Assembly (NCBI RefSeq): GCF_900187645.1 | Contig: NZ_FYEE01000002.1 | Span: 62,001 to 126,000, forward strand | Length of the DNA: 64,000 bases | Origin: Pseudomonas sp. Irchel 3E20 | Lineage (GTDB): Bacteria > Pseudomonadota > Gammaproteobacteria > Pseudomonadales > Pseudomonadaceae | Direction of reading: 5' to 3' | Part shown: positions 53,887 through 63,391 of the stretch, piece by piece | Position numbering within the stretch: the first letter of the stretch is position 1 | How the letters are laid out: each line of letters begins with the position of its first letter | Notes under the pieces: model-generated | What the model was told of the DNA's origin: nothing | The model's input: the letters and a program-made list of their open reading frames with translations, nothing else | Databases searched by the model: none | Position numbers and translations under genes: made by a program

Positions 53887-54587
53887 CGCCACGGATTGAA
53901 ACGGTCGCCATCGACTGCCTGATGGTGCGCCTGTTCGACGCCATCGCCGAAGAGAACATGCCGTGGATGCTCGCCGCGTGCGAGCGCGTACGCGAAGGCT
54001 TCGCCGCGCACCTGATCGACCTGGTGCCGTCCTACACCACGTTGATGGTGCATTACGACCTGCTGGCGCTGACCCCGGCCCAGGCCCGCGAACTGATCGC
54101 CGAGGCCTTGCACAACCTGGCGCCTAACGCCCAGGCCAGCGGCCAGCGCCATGTGTTGCCGGTGTGGTACGACCTTAGCGTCGGCCCGGAACTGAGCCTG
54201 TTGGCCCAGCGCAGTGGCCTGGCCATCCCCGAGGTGATCCGCCGCCACAGCGAGCGCGACTACCAGGTGTTTGCCCTGGGCTTTGCGCCGGGGTTCGCCT
54301 TTATGGGCCTGGTGGAAGAAACCCTCGCCGCGCCGCGCTTAGGCACCCCGCGCAAGCGGGTGGCGGCCGGCAGCGTGGGCATCGCCGAACGCCAGACCGC
54401 CGCTTACCCGGTGGTGTCCCCCGGTGGCTGGAACCTGATCGGGCGCACCCCCAGCAAACTGTTCGACCGCGAGCGCGACGGCTACAGCCTGATGCAACCG
54501 GGCGACACCGTGCGTTTCGAGGCGGTGAGCCATGCCGAATTCATCAACCTGGGCGGTGACGACACGCCGTTGGAGGCGCTGCCATGA
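53883..54587 (+). CDS. pxpB: 5-oxoprolinase subunit PxpB (KipI family)
   Basis: 234 residues. The carboxyltransferase C/D subunit fold: VPVWYDL-like [25 protein letters not shown] near 139-153, [21 protein letters not shown] near 168-188 and [10 protein letters not shown] near 192-201. KipI is the same family. Starts at ATG 53883 inside the pxpA stop. Confidence 0.94.
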   Translation: MTPRIETVAIDCLMVRLFDAIAEENMPWMLAACERVREGFAAHLIDLVPSYTTLMVHYDLLALTPAQARELIAEALHNLAPNAQASGQRHVLPVWYDLSVGPELSLLAQRSGLAIPEVIRRHSERDYQVFALGFAPGFAFMGLVEETLAAPRLGTPRKRVAAGSVGIAERQTAAYPVVSPGGWNLIGRTPSKLFDRERDGYSLMQPGDTVRFEAVSHAEFINLGGDDTPLEALP

Positions 54588-55507
54588 GCCGTTTTTCGAT
54601 CGAGGCCAGCACGCCGCTGTGCCTATTGCAGGACGCCGGGCGCTTTGGCGTGCGCCATTTGGGCGTGACCCAGGGCGGCGCGGCGGACTGGGTGTCGATG
54701 GCCTGGGCCAACTGGCTGCTGGGTAATGCGTTGGACGCGGCGGTGGTGGAAGTTACCCTCGGCGGCTTTGCCCTGGTGGCCCAGGTCGACGGTTGCCTGG
54801 CCCTGGCCGGCGCCGATCTGGGCGCGCAACTCGACGGCCAGCCATTGCTGCCGTGGCGCAGTTTCAGCATCCGCCAGGGCCAGCGCTTGAGTTTCACCCA
54901 ACCGGTGTTGGGCGCACGCGCCTACCTGGCGGCCCCGGGCGGTTTTGCCGCGCCAAGGGTGCTGGGCAGTTGCGCCACCGTGGTGCGCGAGGCGTTGGGC
55001 GGGCCGGACGGCTTTGGCCGGGCCCTGGCCAAGGGGGGCGAACTGACTTGCAGCGGCACGGCTGCGCCGGTGCGGGCGTTGGCGGCGGGGCAGGCCCCGG
55101 ATTTCACCTCCCAGGCACCGCTGGACCTGGTGCTGGGGGCGCAGATCGGCCAGTTCGGTGGCCAGAGCCTGTTCGATGCCTTCAATAGCACCTGGACCCT
55201 GGACAGCCGCGCCGACCGCATGGGCATTCGCCTGTTGGGCACGGCGTTGCAGTATCAGGGCGCGCCGATGATTTCCGAGGGCATCCCGTTGGGCGCGGTG
55301 CAGGTGCCGCCGGACGGCCAGCCGATTGTGCTGCTCAACGACCGCCAAACCATCGGCGGCTACCCGCGCCTCGGTGCCCTGACGCCCCTGGCCCTGGCCC
55401 GGTTGGCGCAATGTCTGCCGGGGCAAGAAGTGCGGCTGGCGCCGGTGGTACAGGACCTGGCCCATGAGCAGCAGGTGCGGTATGTGCGGCGGTTTCTCGA
55501 CTGCTGA
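54584..55507 (+). CDS. pxpC: 5-oxoprolinase subunit PxpC (KipA/biotin-dependent carboxyltransferase fold)
   Basis: 307 residues. Opening TPLCLLQDAGRFGVRHLGVTQGGAAD, ARAYLAAPGGFAAPRVLGS near 109-127, and PDGQPIVLLNDRQTIGGYPRLG near 246-267 match PxpC. ATGA overlap with pxpB. Completes pxpABC. Confidence 0.94.
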   Translation: MSRFSIEASTPLCLLQDAGRFGVRHLGVTQGGAADWVSMAWANWLLGNALDAAVVEVTLGGFALVAQVDGCLALAGADLGAQLDGQPLLPWRSFSIRQGQRLSFTQPVLGARAYLAAPGGFAAPRVLGSCATVVREALGGPDGFGRALAKGGELTCSGTAAPVRALAAGQAPDFTSQAPLDLVLGAQIGQFGGQSLFDAFNSTWTLDSRADRMGIRLLGTALQYQGAPMISEGIPLGAVQVPPDGQPIVLLNDRQTIGGYPRLGALTPLALARLAQCLPGQEVRLAPVVQDLAHEQQVRYVRRFLDC

Positions 55508-55521
55508 CGGCCTCGCGAGCC

Positions 55522-55559
55522 GGCCCGCTCCCATAGGCGTTTTTCTGTGGGAGCGGGCC
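55522..55559. repeat. REP hairpin between pxpC and the VWA gene
   Basis: Perfect 12-base arms GGCCCGCTCCCA/TGGGAGCGGGCC around a 14-base loop that includes T5. REP-type sequence between convergent genes. Confidence 0.7.
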
Positions 55560-55570
55560 CGCGATCGCGT

Positions 55571-56749
55571 CTACTTGGACAAGAACCGCATCCCTTCCTC
55601 CAACCCCCGCAACGTCAGCGGGTACATCTGGTCGTCGATCAGGTCGCGTACCAGGTTGGTGGAGGCGGTGTAGTTCCAGGCGTCTTTGGGGTAGGGGTTG
55701 ATCCAGATGAGCTTCTTGTACTTTTCCTTGAAGCGCTGCATCCACACATAGCCCGCCTCTTCGTTCCAGTGCTCGACGCTGCCGCCCGGTTGGGTGATTT
55801 CGTAGGGCGCCATGGCGGCGTCGCCGATGAAGATCACTTTGTAGTCGGCGCCGTACTTGTGCAGCAGGTCCTGGGTGGACGTGCGCTCGGAGGTGCGGCG
55901 CAGGTTGTTCTTCCACACCGACTCATAAACGAAGTTGTGGAAGTAGAAGTACTCCAGGTGTTTGAACTCGGTCTTGCACGCCGAGAACAGCTCTTCGCAG
56001 ATTTTTACGTGGGCGTCCATCGAGCCGCCGATGTCGAACAACAACAGCAACTTGATGGTGTTGCGCCGTTCCGGGCGCATCTGAATGTTGAGCAGGCCGG
56101 CATCACGGGCGGTGTGGTCGATGGTGCCGTCGATGTCCAGTTCTTCGGCCGCGCCCTGGCGGGCAAATTTGCGCAGGCGGCGCAGGGCGATCTTGATGTT
56201 GCGGGTGCCCAGTTCCACCTGGTCGTCGAGGTTCTTGTACTCGCGTTGGTCCCAGACCTTGACGGCTTTGCCCTGGCGCTTGCCGGCCTCGCCCACGCGG
56301 ATGCCCTCGGGGTTGAAACCGCCGGAGCCGAAGGGGCTGGTGCCACCGGTGCCGATCCATTTGTTGCCGCCGGCGTGGCGTTCCTTTTGCTCTTCCAGGC
56401 GTTTCTTGAACTCTTCGATCAGTTTGTCGAGGCCGCCCAAAGACTGGATCTGCGCCCGTTCTTCGTCGCTCAGGGAACGTTCGAACTCCTTGCGCAACCA
56501 GTCTTCAGGGATCAGGGCCTGGAGGTGGTCGTCGAGTTTTTCCAGGCCATTGAAGTAGGCGCCGAAGGCCCGGTCGAACTTGTCGAAATGCCGTTCATCC
56601 TTGACCAGGATCGCCCGGGCCAAGTAGTAGAACTCGTCCATGTCGGCGAAGGTCACGCGCTGTTTAAGCGCGTTGATGAGGTCCAGCAGCTCGCGCACCG
56701 AGACCGGTACCTTGGCGGCGCGCATTTCATTGAACAGGTTAAGCAGCAT
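55571..56749 (-). CDS. VWA-domain protein (CoxE-like)
   Basis: 392 residues. An N-terminal helical part (1-180), with a basic linker holding GGNKWIGTGGTSPFGSGGFNPEGIRVG near 126-152, precedes a CoxE-type VWA domain (about 215-392) whose LLFDIGGSMDAH shows the DxGxS MIDAS motif. Encoded 11 bases after a MoxR-type AAA ATPase on the same strand; such pairs usually work together in remodelling or metal insertion of enzymes. The client is unknown here. Confidence 0.88.
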   Translation of the reverse strand: MLLNLFNEMRAAKVPVSVRELLDLINALKQRVTFADMDEFYYLARAILVKDERHFDKFDRAFGAYFNGLEKLDDHLQALIPEDWLRKEFERSLSDEERAQIQSLGGLDKLIEEFKKRLEEQKERHAGGNKWIGTGGTSPFGSGGFNPEGIRVGEAGKRQGKAVKVWDQREYKNLDDQVELGTRNIKIALRRLRKFARQGAAEELDIDGTIDHTARDAGLLNIQMRPERRNTIKLLLLFDIGGSMDAHVKICEELFSACKTEFKHLEYFYFHNFVYESVWKNNLRRTSERTSTQDLLHKYGADYKVIFIGDAAMAPYEITQPGGSVEHWNEEAGYVWMQRFKEKYKKLIWINPYPKDAWNYTASTNLVRDLIDDQMYPLTLRGLEEGMRFLSK

Positions 56750-56760
56750 GGCATTCGCCC

Positions 56761-57606
56761 TTATCGAGTGCCGCGACGGCTCATGAACGCCAGGCGTTCG
56801 AGCAACTGCACGTCCTGCTCGTTTTTCACCAGGGCGCCGGCCAGGGGCGGGATGGCTTTGGTCGGGTCGCGTTCGCGCAGCACCGCCTCACCGATGTTGT
56901 CGGCCATCAGCAGCTTTAGCCAGTCCACCAGTTCGGAGGTGGAGGGTTTTTTCTTCAGGCCTGGCACTTTGCGCACATCGAAGAACACGTCCAGGGCTTC
57001 GCTGACCAAGTCTTTCTTGATATCGGGGTAATGCACGTCGACGATTTTCTGCAGGGTGGTGCGGTCCGGGAAGGCGATGTAGTGGAAGAAGCAGCGGCGC
57101 AGGAAGGCGTCCGGCAGCTCTTTTTCGTTGTTGGAGGTAATGATGATGATCGGGCGCTTCTTGGCCTTGATGGTTTCGTCGATCTCGTAGACATAGAACT
57201 CCATCTTGTCGAGTTCTTGCAGCAAGTCGTTGGGAAACTCGATGTCGGCCTTGTCGATTTCGTCGATCAGCAGGATCACCCGCTCCTCGGCCTCGAAGGC
57301 TTCCCACAACTTGCCTTTTTTCAGGTAGTTGCGCACGTCGTGGACTTTATCCACGCCCAGTTGCGAGTCACGCAGGCGGCTGACCGCGTCGTACTCGTAC
57401 AGGCCCTGGTGGGCCTTGGTGGTGGACTTGATGTGCCAGGTAATCAACTTGGCGCCGAAAGACTCGGCCAGTTGTTCGGCGAGCATGGTCTTGCCGGTGC
57501 CCGGCTCGCCCTTGACCAGCAGGGGCCGTTCCAGGGTGATGGCGGCGTTGACGGCCAGTTTCAGGTCATCGGTGGCGACATAGGCCTGGGTGCCTTCGAA
57601 TTTCAT
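56761..57606 (-). CDS. MoxR-family AAA+ ATPase
   Basis: 281 residues. Walker A GEPGTGKT (33-40), Walker B VILLIDEIDKAD near 109-120, sensor-1 IIIITSNNEKELPDAFLRRCF near 150-170 with the arginine finger region, and a MoxR lid. It partners with the VWA gene. AAGGAG lies before the ATG at 57606; the in-frame extension to 57666 is not conserved. Confidence 0.93.
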   Translation of the reverse strand: MKFEGTQAYVATDDLKLAVNAAITLERPLLVKGEPGTGKTMLAEQLAESFGAKLITWHIKSTTKAHQGLYEYDAVSRLRDSQLGVDKVHDVRNYLKKGKLWEAFEAEERVILLIDEIDKADIEFPNDLLQELDKMEFYVYEIDETIKAKKRPIIIITSNNEKELPDAFLRRCFFHYIAFPDRTTLQKIVDVHYPDIKKDLVSEALDVFFDVRKVPGLKKKPSTSELVDWLKLLMADNIGEAVLRERDPTKAIPPLAGALVKNEQDVQLLERLAFMSRRGTR

Positions 57607-57750
57607 CGGTAACTCCTTGAACGGTAACGCCGGCCTGCGCTGGGGCAGGGCGGACACAAATTGCAAACGTGCCCGACTATAGCGCGAGGCCCGGGCGACT
57701 GTGAACGCAGACGCCCCATTCAGTCTCTGAATGAGGCGTCACACCGTGAC

Positions 57751-58827
57751 TCAGTCAGCCTCGGGCTTGGGTTGCTCGTAGCGGGCATTGAAGGCCTGGA
57801 CGAAGCCGTTGCGCAGAATCTGCAGGAAGGCCTGCAAGGTGCTGATGTTTTGCTGGTGCACGTTGCCGCTGAGTTCCACGCGGGTGGCGAACTGGTTCTT
57901 GCGCTGGTTTTTCAGCACGGTTTCGCTGGTGCCCACCAGGGCTTCCCAGATCGAACGGAAAACCCCCTTGTTGCGGTTTTCCACGTCCTGCTGCCAGTTG
58001 AACACCTCCACGTCGCGCAGCAGCGGCTTGATGTAACCGCTTAATTGACCTTTTTCGGCCTGGGCCTCGATCACCACATCGCCGGAGCCGGCGTTGAAGT
58101 CGAACTTGCCGTAGGCCGAGGCGAAGTCGTTCAGGCGTTTGAGCTCGATATCCCGGGCGCGCAGGCGGAACTGGAAGTCCTCGAAGTTGCTCAGCGGGTC
58201 GAAGGTGGCGGTGGTTTCCAGCGGCGCGTGGCCCAACAGCAGGGCCTTGCCCTCGAAACGGGCGTCGCGCTTGCCTTTGACGTCCACCACGTTGGTCAGG
58301 TTGTAGAAGCTGGCGTTGACCGCCGTGGCGTCCATCTTCACCGCCGGTTTGGAGTTGAAGTTGTGGAAGCTGACCTGGCCGTCGTCGATGCGCACTTCGT
58401 CCAGGGTGATCGGCAGCAGTTTGCCCAGTTGCGCCCGCCAGTCGGTGCCGGCACCGGTCTGGGACGCCTGGCGGTTGGCACCGCCATCGACGAAGTTGAT
58501 CTGCGGTTTGACGAAGCGCACCCGGGCCACCACCGCGCGGTCGTACCACAGTGCGTGCCAACTGACGGCGAGGTCGATCAGCGGCGCGTTGACGAACGGC
58601 ACCGGCACCTTGGCGTCAGTTTTGACGATCTCCAGGCCATTGATCCGGTACGCGCCGCGCCACAGGGCCAGGTCCACGTCGCTGACCTGGCCGCGGTAGT
58701 CGCCCATGTCGGCGAGTTTTTCATTGAGGTAGTCGCGTACCAGGTAGGGCAGGGCGATGTGCAGGGCCAGCAGGAGCAGCGCGATGGCGGCCAGGCTCCA
58801 GAGTGGCCAACGGTAGCGGCGTTTCAT
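57751..58827 (-). CDS. DUF748/AsmA-like membrane-anchored protein
   Basis: 358 residues. One N-terminal transmembrane helix (about 8-28) then a long periplasmic beta-rich domain: DVDLALWRGAYRINGLEIV near 50-68 and PFVNAPLIDLAVSWHALW near 77-94, the AsmA-like pattern of bridge-like lipid-transport relatives. The last 60 residues include a helical tail (NISTLQAFLQILRNGFVQAF). Function unknown; a role in outer-membrane lipid trafficking is inferred from the fold. ATG at 58827. Confidence 0.8.
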   Translation of the reverse strand: MKRRYRWPLWSLAAIALLLLALHIALPYLVRDYLNEKLADMGDYRGQVSDVDLALWRGAYRINGLEIVKTDAKVPVPFVNAPLIDLAVSWHALWYDRAVVARVRFVKPQINFVDGGANRQASQTGAGTDWRAQLGKLLPITLDEVRIDDGQVSFHNFNSKPAVKMDATAVNASFYNLTNVVDVKGKRDARFEGKALLLGHAPLETTATFDPLSNFEDFQFRLRARDIELKRLNDFASAYGKFDFNAGSGDVVIEAQAEKGQLSGYIKPLLRDVEVFNWQQDVENRNKGVFRSIWEALVGTSETVLKNQRKNQFATRVELSGNVHQQNISTLQAFLQILRNGFVQAFNARYEQPKPEAD

Positions 58828-58953
58828 GGGGTGGGTCTCCGGTGTAGGTAAGGGGTTGACCGCGCGGGCCGCTGGCCGTTCGCCTCGACTGGACGCCTCG
58901 CGGCACGAGGCATACCCTTGAACGCTTCTTCTTCGCTGCATAAGGACCCAGCC

Positions 58954-59928
<975 letters not shown>

Positions 59929-59937
59929 CCCCCCCAC

Positions 59938-59967
59938 GGCGCCGGTTGACCCACATCAGCCGGCGCC
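59938..59967. terminator. Hairpin downstream of cysK
   Basis: Twelve-base arms GGCGCCGGTTGA/TCAGCCGGCGCC (one G-U) with a six-base loop, 10 bases after the stop. There is no T-run, so a terminator or 3' stabiliser role is uncertain. Confidence 0.5.
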
Positions 59968-60122
59968 GCGCCGCCTTATGGTAATAAGGGCTTTGTTGCG
60001 GATTTCTTAATACTGAATGTTGCCTCGCGCGGGTTTTGCCCAGGGGCCGTAGTGTTTATGATGGCCGCCTGCCGCGTCGGGTAAAGGACGCGCAGCGTTG
60101 CTTATTACCAAGGAGTTGTTGG

Positions 60123-61061
60123 ATGACCTTTTCATTTGCCGCCAAGGCGTCGGTGTTGCTGCTGTTTTTGGGCAGCACGCTCTATGTGCATTTGCGTGGC
60201 AAGGCGCGCCTGCCGGTATTGCGCCAGTTCGTCAACCATTCGGCGCTGTTCGCCCCTTATAACGCCCTGATGTACCTGTTTTCGGCGGTGCCTTCCAAGC
60301 CGTACCTCGACCGCAGCAAGTTCCCCGAACTCGATGTCCTGCGCGACAACTGGGAGGTGATCCGCGACGAAGCCATGCATTTGTTCGACGAGGGCTACAT
60401 CCGCGCCGCCGAAAAGAACAACGACGCCGGTTTCGGTTCGTTCTTCAAGAAGGGTTGGAAGCGCTTTTATCTCAAGTGGTACGACAAACCGCTGCCATCG
60501 GCCGAGGCCCTGTGCCCCAAGACCGTGGCGCTGGTCAGCTCCATTCCCAACGTCAAGGGGGCGATGTTCGCTTTGCTTCCGGGCGGCAGCCACCTTAACC
60601 CGCACCGCGACCCGTTCGCCGGCTCCTTGCGTTATCACCTGGGGCTGTCTACGCCCAACTCCGACGATTGCCGGATTTTCGTCGATGGCCAGGTTTACGC
60701 CTGGCGTGATGGCGACGATGTGATGTTCGACGAGACCTACGTGCATTGGGTCAAGAACGAAACCGACAAGACCCGGGTGATCCTGTTCTGCGACATCGAA
60801 CGGCCCCTGAGCAACCGCGTGATGACGGCCATCAACCGTTGGGTCAGCGCCTGGCTGGGCCGCGCCACCGCGCCGCAGAACCTCGACGACGAGCGCGTCG
60901 GCGGCATCAACCGTGCCTATGCCTGGAGCAAGAGCTTCAGCGACGGCATCAGCGGCACGGTCAAGCAGTGGAAGCGCCGCAACCCCAAGCTCTACCGCGT
61001 CCTGCGCCCGGTTTTGGCGGTGGTGGTGCTGGCATTGCTGGGTTACTGGTTGTTCGGCTAA
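60123..61061 (+). CDS. lpxO: Lipid A 2-hydroxylase LpxO (aspartyl/asparaginyl beta-hydroxylase family)
   Basis: 312 residues. N-terminal transmembrane helix (about 5-22), then a dioxygenase domain with the iron ligands His161-x-Asp163 (HLNPHRDPFAG) and His208 (ETYVHWV), and a C-terminal transmembrane helix (about 290-310). LpxO hydroxylates the secondary acyl chains of lipid A at the 2-position. AAGGAG lies upstream of the ATG at 60123. Confidence 0.9.
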   Translation: MTFSFAAKASVLLLFLGSTLYVHLRGKARLPVLRQFVNHSALFAPYNALMYLFSAVPSKPYLDRSKFPELDVLRDNWEVIRDEAMHLFDEGYIRAAEKNNDAGFGSFFKKGWKRFYLKWYDKPLPSAEALCPKTVALVSSIPNVKGAMFALLPGGSHLNPHRDPFAGSLRYHLGLSTPNSDDCRIFVDGQVYAWRDGDDVMFDETYVHWVKNETDKTRVILFCDIERPLSNRVMTAINRWVSAWLGRATAPQNLDDERVGGINRAYAWSKSFSDGISGTVKQWKRRNPKLYRVLRPVLAVVVLALLGYWLFG

Positions 61062-61153
61062 GCCGTTGCAAATTGTATCGGGCGCTGGTTATAGTCGGCG
61101 CTCGGTGTGGCCAAAGGCCTGCCTCTTTCTTCCTTCATAAAAAGATCTGCACC

Positions 61154-61318
61154 ATGCCCGCATCCCTTCTCAACGCGGTAGTCGATTCAGCGCTCAACGC
61201 TGGCGTCATGCCGTGCGGGGAACAGCAACCGGCGCAGATCAGTCACTACCCTCCACCTGTCAGTAGCCCCCCGGTGTACGCCTGCGTAGCACCGCCGGGT
61301 GTCGGCATGTCGGGCTGA
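61154..61318 (+). CDS. Possible small ORF, Pro/Cys-containing
   Basis: A 54-codon frame in the 351-base gap between lpxO and the EamA gene, reading MPASLLNAVVDSALNAGVMP and a Pro-rich rest (HYPPPVSSPPVYACVAPPG) before TGA. No convincing ribosome site and no recognised family. It may be a chance frame or a leader for the downstream transporter. The rest of the gap holds nothing else I recognise. Confidence 0.25.
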   Translation: MPASLLNAVVDSALNAGVMPCGEQQPAQISHYPPPVSSPPVYACVAPPGVGMSG

Positions 61319-61412
61319 TCGGCTTCGCGCTGTTCCCACGCCCGCCAGCACATCACTACTGAACCTTCAGCCTCGGCTGAATTGGCTATTTGCCTGATTA
61401 CGGGTGGTCTTC

Positions 61413-62276
61413 ATGTTTGTCATTTCCAAGCAATCCGTGGCCGCGGCGGCGTCCACGAGTGTGTTCGTCCTGCTGTGGAGCAGCGGTGCGATTTTCTCCA
61501 AATGGGGCCTGGCCCACGCTTCGCCCTTCGCCTTTTTGCTGATGCGTTTTGCCTTAGCGCTGGTGGCCCTGGTGCTGCTGATGCCGCTGCTCAAGCTCAA
61601 GCGGCCCAGGGCCGGCAAACCGCTGCTCTTTGCCCTGGCCACCGGGGCGGTGTTGTTGGGGGCTTATCAGATTTTTTACTTGCTGGCCCTGGACTTCAAA
61701 ATCACTCCCGGCGTGATGGCCACCCTCATGGGTGTGCAACCGATCCTCACCGTGGTGCTGATGGAACGCCAGCGCTCGTGGCACCGCATCTTCGGCCTGC
61801 TGCTGGGCCTGGCGGGGTTGGTGATGGTGGTGTACCAGAGCATCGGCCTGGCCGGGGTGTCGCTGGCGGGCATCCTGTTCGGCCTGCTGGCGCTGCTGGC
61901 CATGACCCTGGGCTCGATCATGCAAAAACGCATCACCGATAACCCGTTGGGCACATTGCCGGTGCAGTACCTGGCGGGGCTGGTGCTGTGTGCGGTGTTC
62001 GTGCCGTTCCAGCCATTCCACTTCGAGTACAGCAGCGGGTTTATCGTGCCGGTGCTGTGGATGGGGCTGGTGGTGTCGGTGCTGGCGACCCTGCTGCTGT
62101 ACCGCTTGATCGCCCGGGGCAATCTGGTGAACGTCACCAGCCTGTTCTACCTGGTGCCGGCGGTGACCGCGGTGATGGACTACCTGGTGTTCGGCAATCG
62201 CCTCGCGGCCCTGAGCGTGCTGGGCATGGGCCTGATTATCGTGGGGTTGGGGCTGGTGTTTCGTAAAAGCGCCTGA
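61413..62276 (+). CDS. EamA/DMT-family transporter
   Basis: 287 residues with ten transmembrane helices in two EamA repeats: LLWSSGAIFSKWGLAHASPFAFLLMRF near 20-46, QIFYLLALDFKITPGVMATLMGVQPILTVVL near 82-112 and LFYLVPAVTAVMDYLVFG near 244-261. It exports an unidentified metabolite. ATG at 61413; a GTG 9 bases upstream is possible. A REPIN follows. Confidence 0.9.
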   Translation: MFVISKQSVAAAASTSVFVLLWSSGAIFSKWGLAHASPFAFLLMRFALALVALVLLMPLLKLKRPRAGKPLLFALATGAVLLGAYQIFYLLALDFKITPGVMATLMGVQPILTVVLMERQRSWHRIFGLLLGLAGLVMVVYQSIGLAGVSLAGILFGLLALLAMTLGSIMQKRITDNPLGTLPVQYLAGLVLCAVFVPFQPFHFEYSSGFIVPVLWMGLVVSVLATLLLYRLIARGNLVNVTSLFYLVPAVTAVMDYLVFGNRLAALSVLGMGLIIVGLGLVFRKSA

Positions 62277-62280
62277 GGCT

Positions 62281-62372
62281 GCCCCCTGTGGGAGCGAGCC
62301 TGCTCGCGATAGCCCAGCATCACTGCTGATTGTGCTGGCCTCATCGCGAGCAGGCTCGCTTCTACTGGGGGC
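62281..62372. repeat. REPIN
   Basis: Two inverted REPs, GTGGGAGCGAGCCTGCTCGC and ATCGCGAGCAGGCTCGCTTC, with outer GCCCCC/GGGGGC arms and a 30-base middle. Followed by TTTTCG, so it may also terminate. Confidence 0.85.
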
Positions 62373-62389
62373 TTTTCGCGCCCCTTTGC

Positions 62390-63181
62390 TTAGCGATGGG
62401 TGGCAATCCAGATCAACAACCCGGCCTGGAACACGCAGAACGCCACCAGGCAGGTGATGGTGAAGCGCAGGCCGGTGTCTTCGCGTTTGTACTTGCTGAC
62501 CTTGTCTTCGTGCTGGCGCAACTTGACTTCCTGTTCGGCCAGGTTCTGCTCGGCTTGCTGGAGCATCTGCGCCGCTTCGAGGATTTCCACGAACTGCACC
62601 TTCTCGGTGTTCCAGTCCGCCAGCAGGTCTTCGACCTGCACGTCCTTGACGCTGCCCTTCATGTGCTGGGCGTCGGTGTAGACCACGTCGAAACCCTGGA
62701 TGCGCAGAAAGTGATCGCGGCGCAGGCGCGTGTCTTCGCTCAGGGCGTCTTTGCTGGCCAGGTCTACGCCATCGACCTTGTAGTGGGGCCACTTTTTGCG
62801 CGCCCAGCTGATGGCCTGGGCCAGCAGGAATCGCCCCAGGCCGCGGTTCAGCGGTTCGATCTGCACGCTGCTTTGCGGGCCGAAACTGACCCGCTTGGTC
62901 TCGTGATCGACCCACACATCCAGGCGGTTCTGTTCCTTGCGCACCCGTTGCCCCGGCAACTGGATGACCATGCGCAACAGGCTCTGGCCTTTGTTGTTGC
63001 GCTCGGCATAGCCGAACTCGACAAAACGCAGCGGCCGCCCGCCAGTGACGCGGTCGGTCTGTTGCGGCGCCAGGCGCAGCATTTTGTGGTGCTCGGTGTG
63101 GACGTCCGCCCACGGCCGCTCGACCGCTTCTGGGGCGTCTTGCTCTGGCGCGGTGTCAGTCGAATTCTGGGTATCAGTCAT
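62390..63181 (-). CDS. Tail-anchored coiled-coil protein of unknown function
   Basis: 263 residues. A central mixed alpha/beta region (about 45-170) with RKEQNRLDVWVDHETKRVSF and LNRGLGRFLLAQAISWARKKWP, the latter recalling a GNAT-like helix; a coiled coil at about 192-235 (MLQQAEQNLAEQEVKLRQHEDKV); and one C-terminal transmembrane helix (about 240-258), so it faces the cytoplasm. The family is recurrent in Pseudomonas but uncharacterised. Confidence 0.7.
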   Translation of the reverse strand: MTDTQNSTDTAPEQDAPEAVERPWADVHTEHHKMLRLAPQQTDRVTGGRPLRFVEFGYAERNNKGQSLLRMVIQLPGQRVRKEQNRLDVWVDHETKRVSFGPQSSVQIEPLNRGLGRFLLAQAISWARKKWPHYKVDGVDLASKDALSEDTRLRRDHFLRIQGFDVVYTDAQHMKGSVKDVQVEDLLADWNTEKVQFVEILEAAQMLQQAEQNLAEQEVKLRQHEDKVSKYKREDTGLRFTITCLVAFCVFQAGLLIWIATHR

Positions 63182-63225
63182 AACGGCGAGATCCTGTCCA
63201 AGCCCTGCTTGGCGACCGTATGTTG

Positions 63226-63256
63226 ACGGCCGACAAAGGCTTATCGGCCGTTTTTT
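63226..63256 (+). terminator. Orphan intrinsic terminator
   Basis: Perfect eight-pair stem ACGGCCGA/TCGGCCGT with a ten-base loop and T6. On the plus strand no gene is upstream within 900 bases except antisense to the coiled-coil gene, so its transcript is unidentified. Confidence 0.7.
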
Positions 63257-63351
63257 GCAAGACTGGAGGGTAGTGCCCGTTTAATGGGGCCAGGTGTTGC
63301 TTTTGTGTCGCCATCCCGTGGGCGTCGGGCAGCGGTCTCAAGGGCGCTGTC

Positions 63352-63380
63352 GCGGGCGGGCGGAGCGCCGCCCGGCCCGC
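63352..63380. repeat. REP-like hairpin
   Basis: GCGGGC-GGGCGG pairs with CCGCCC-GGCCCGC around AGCG, REP-type, just beyond the hydrolase stop. Confidence 0.5.
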
Positions 63381-63391
63381 TTCCACACTGC

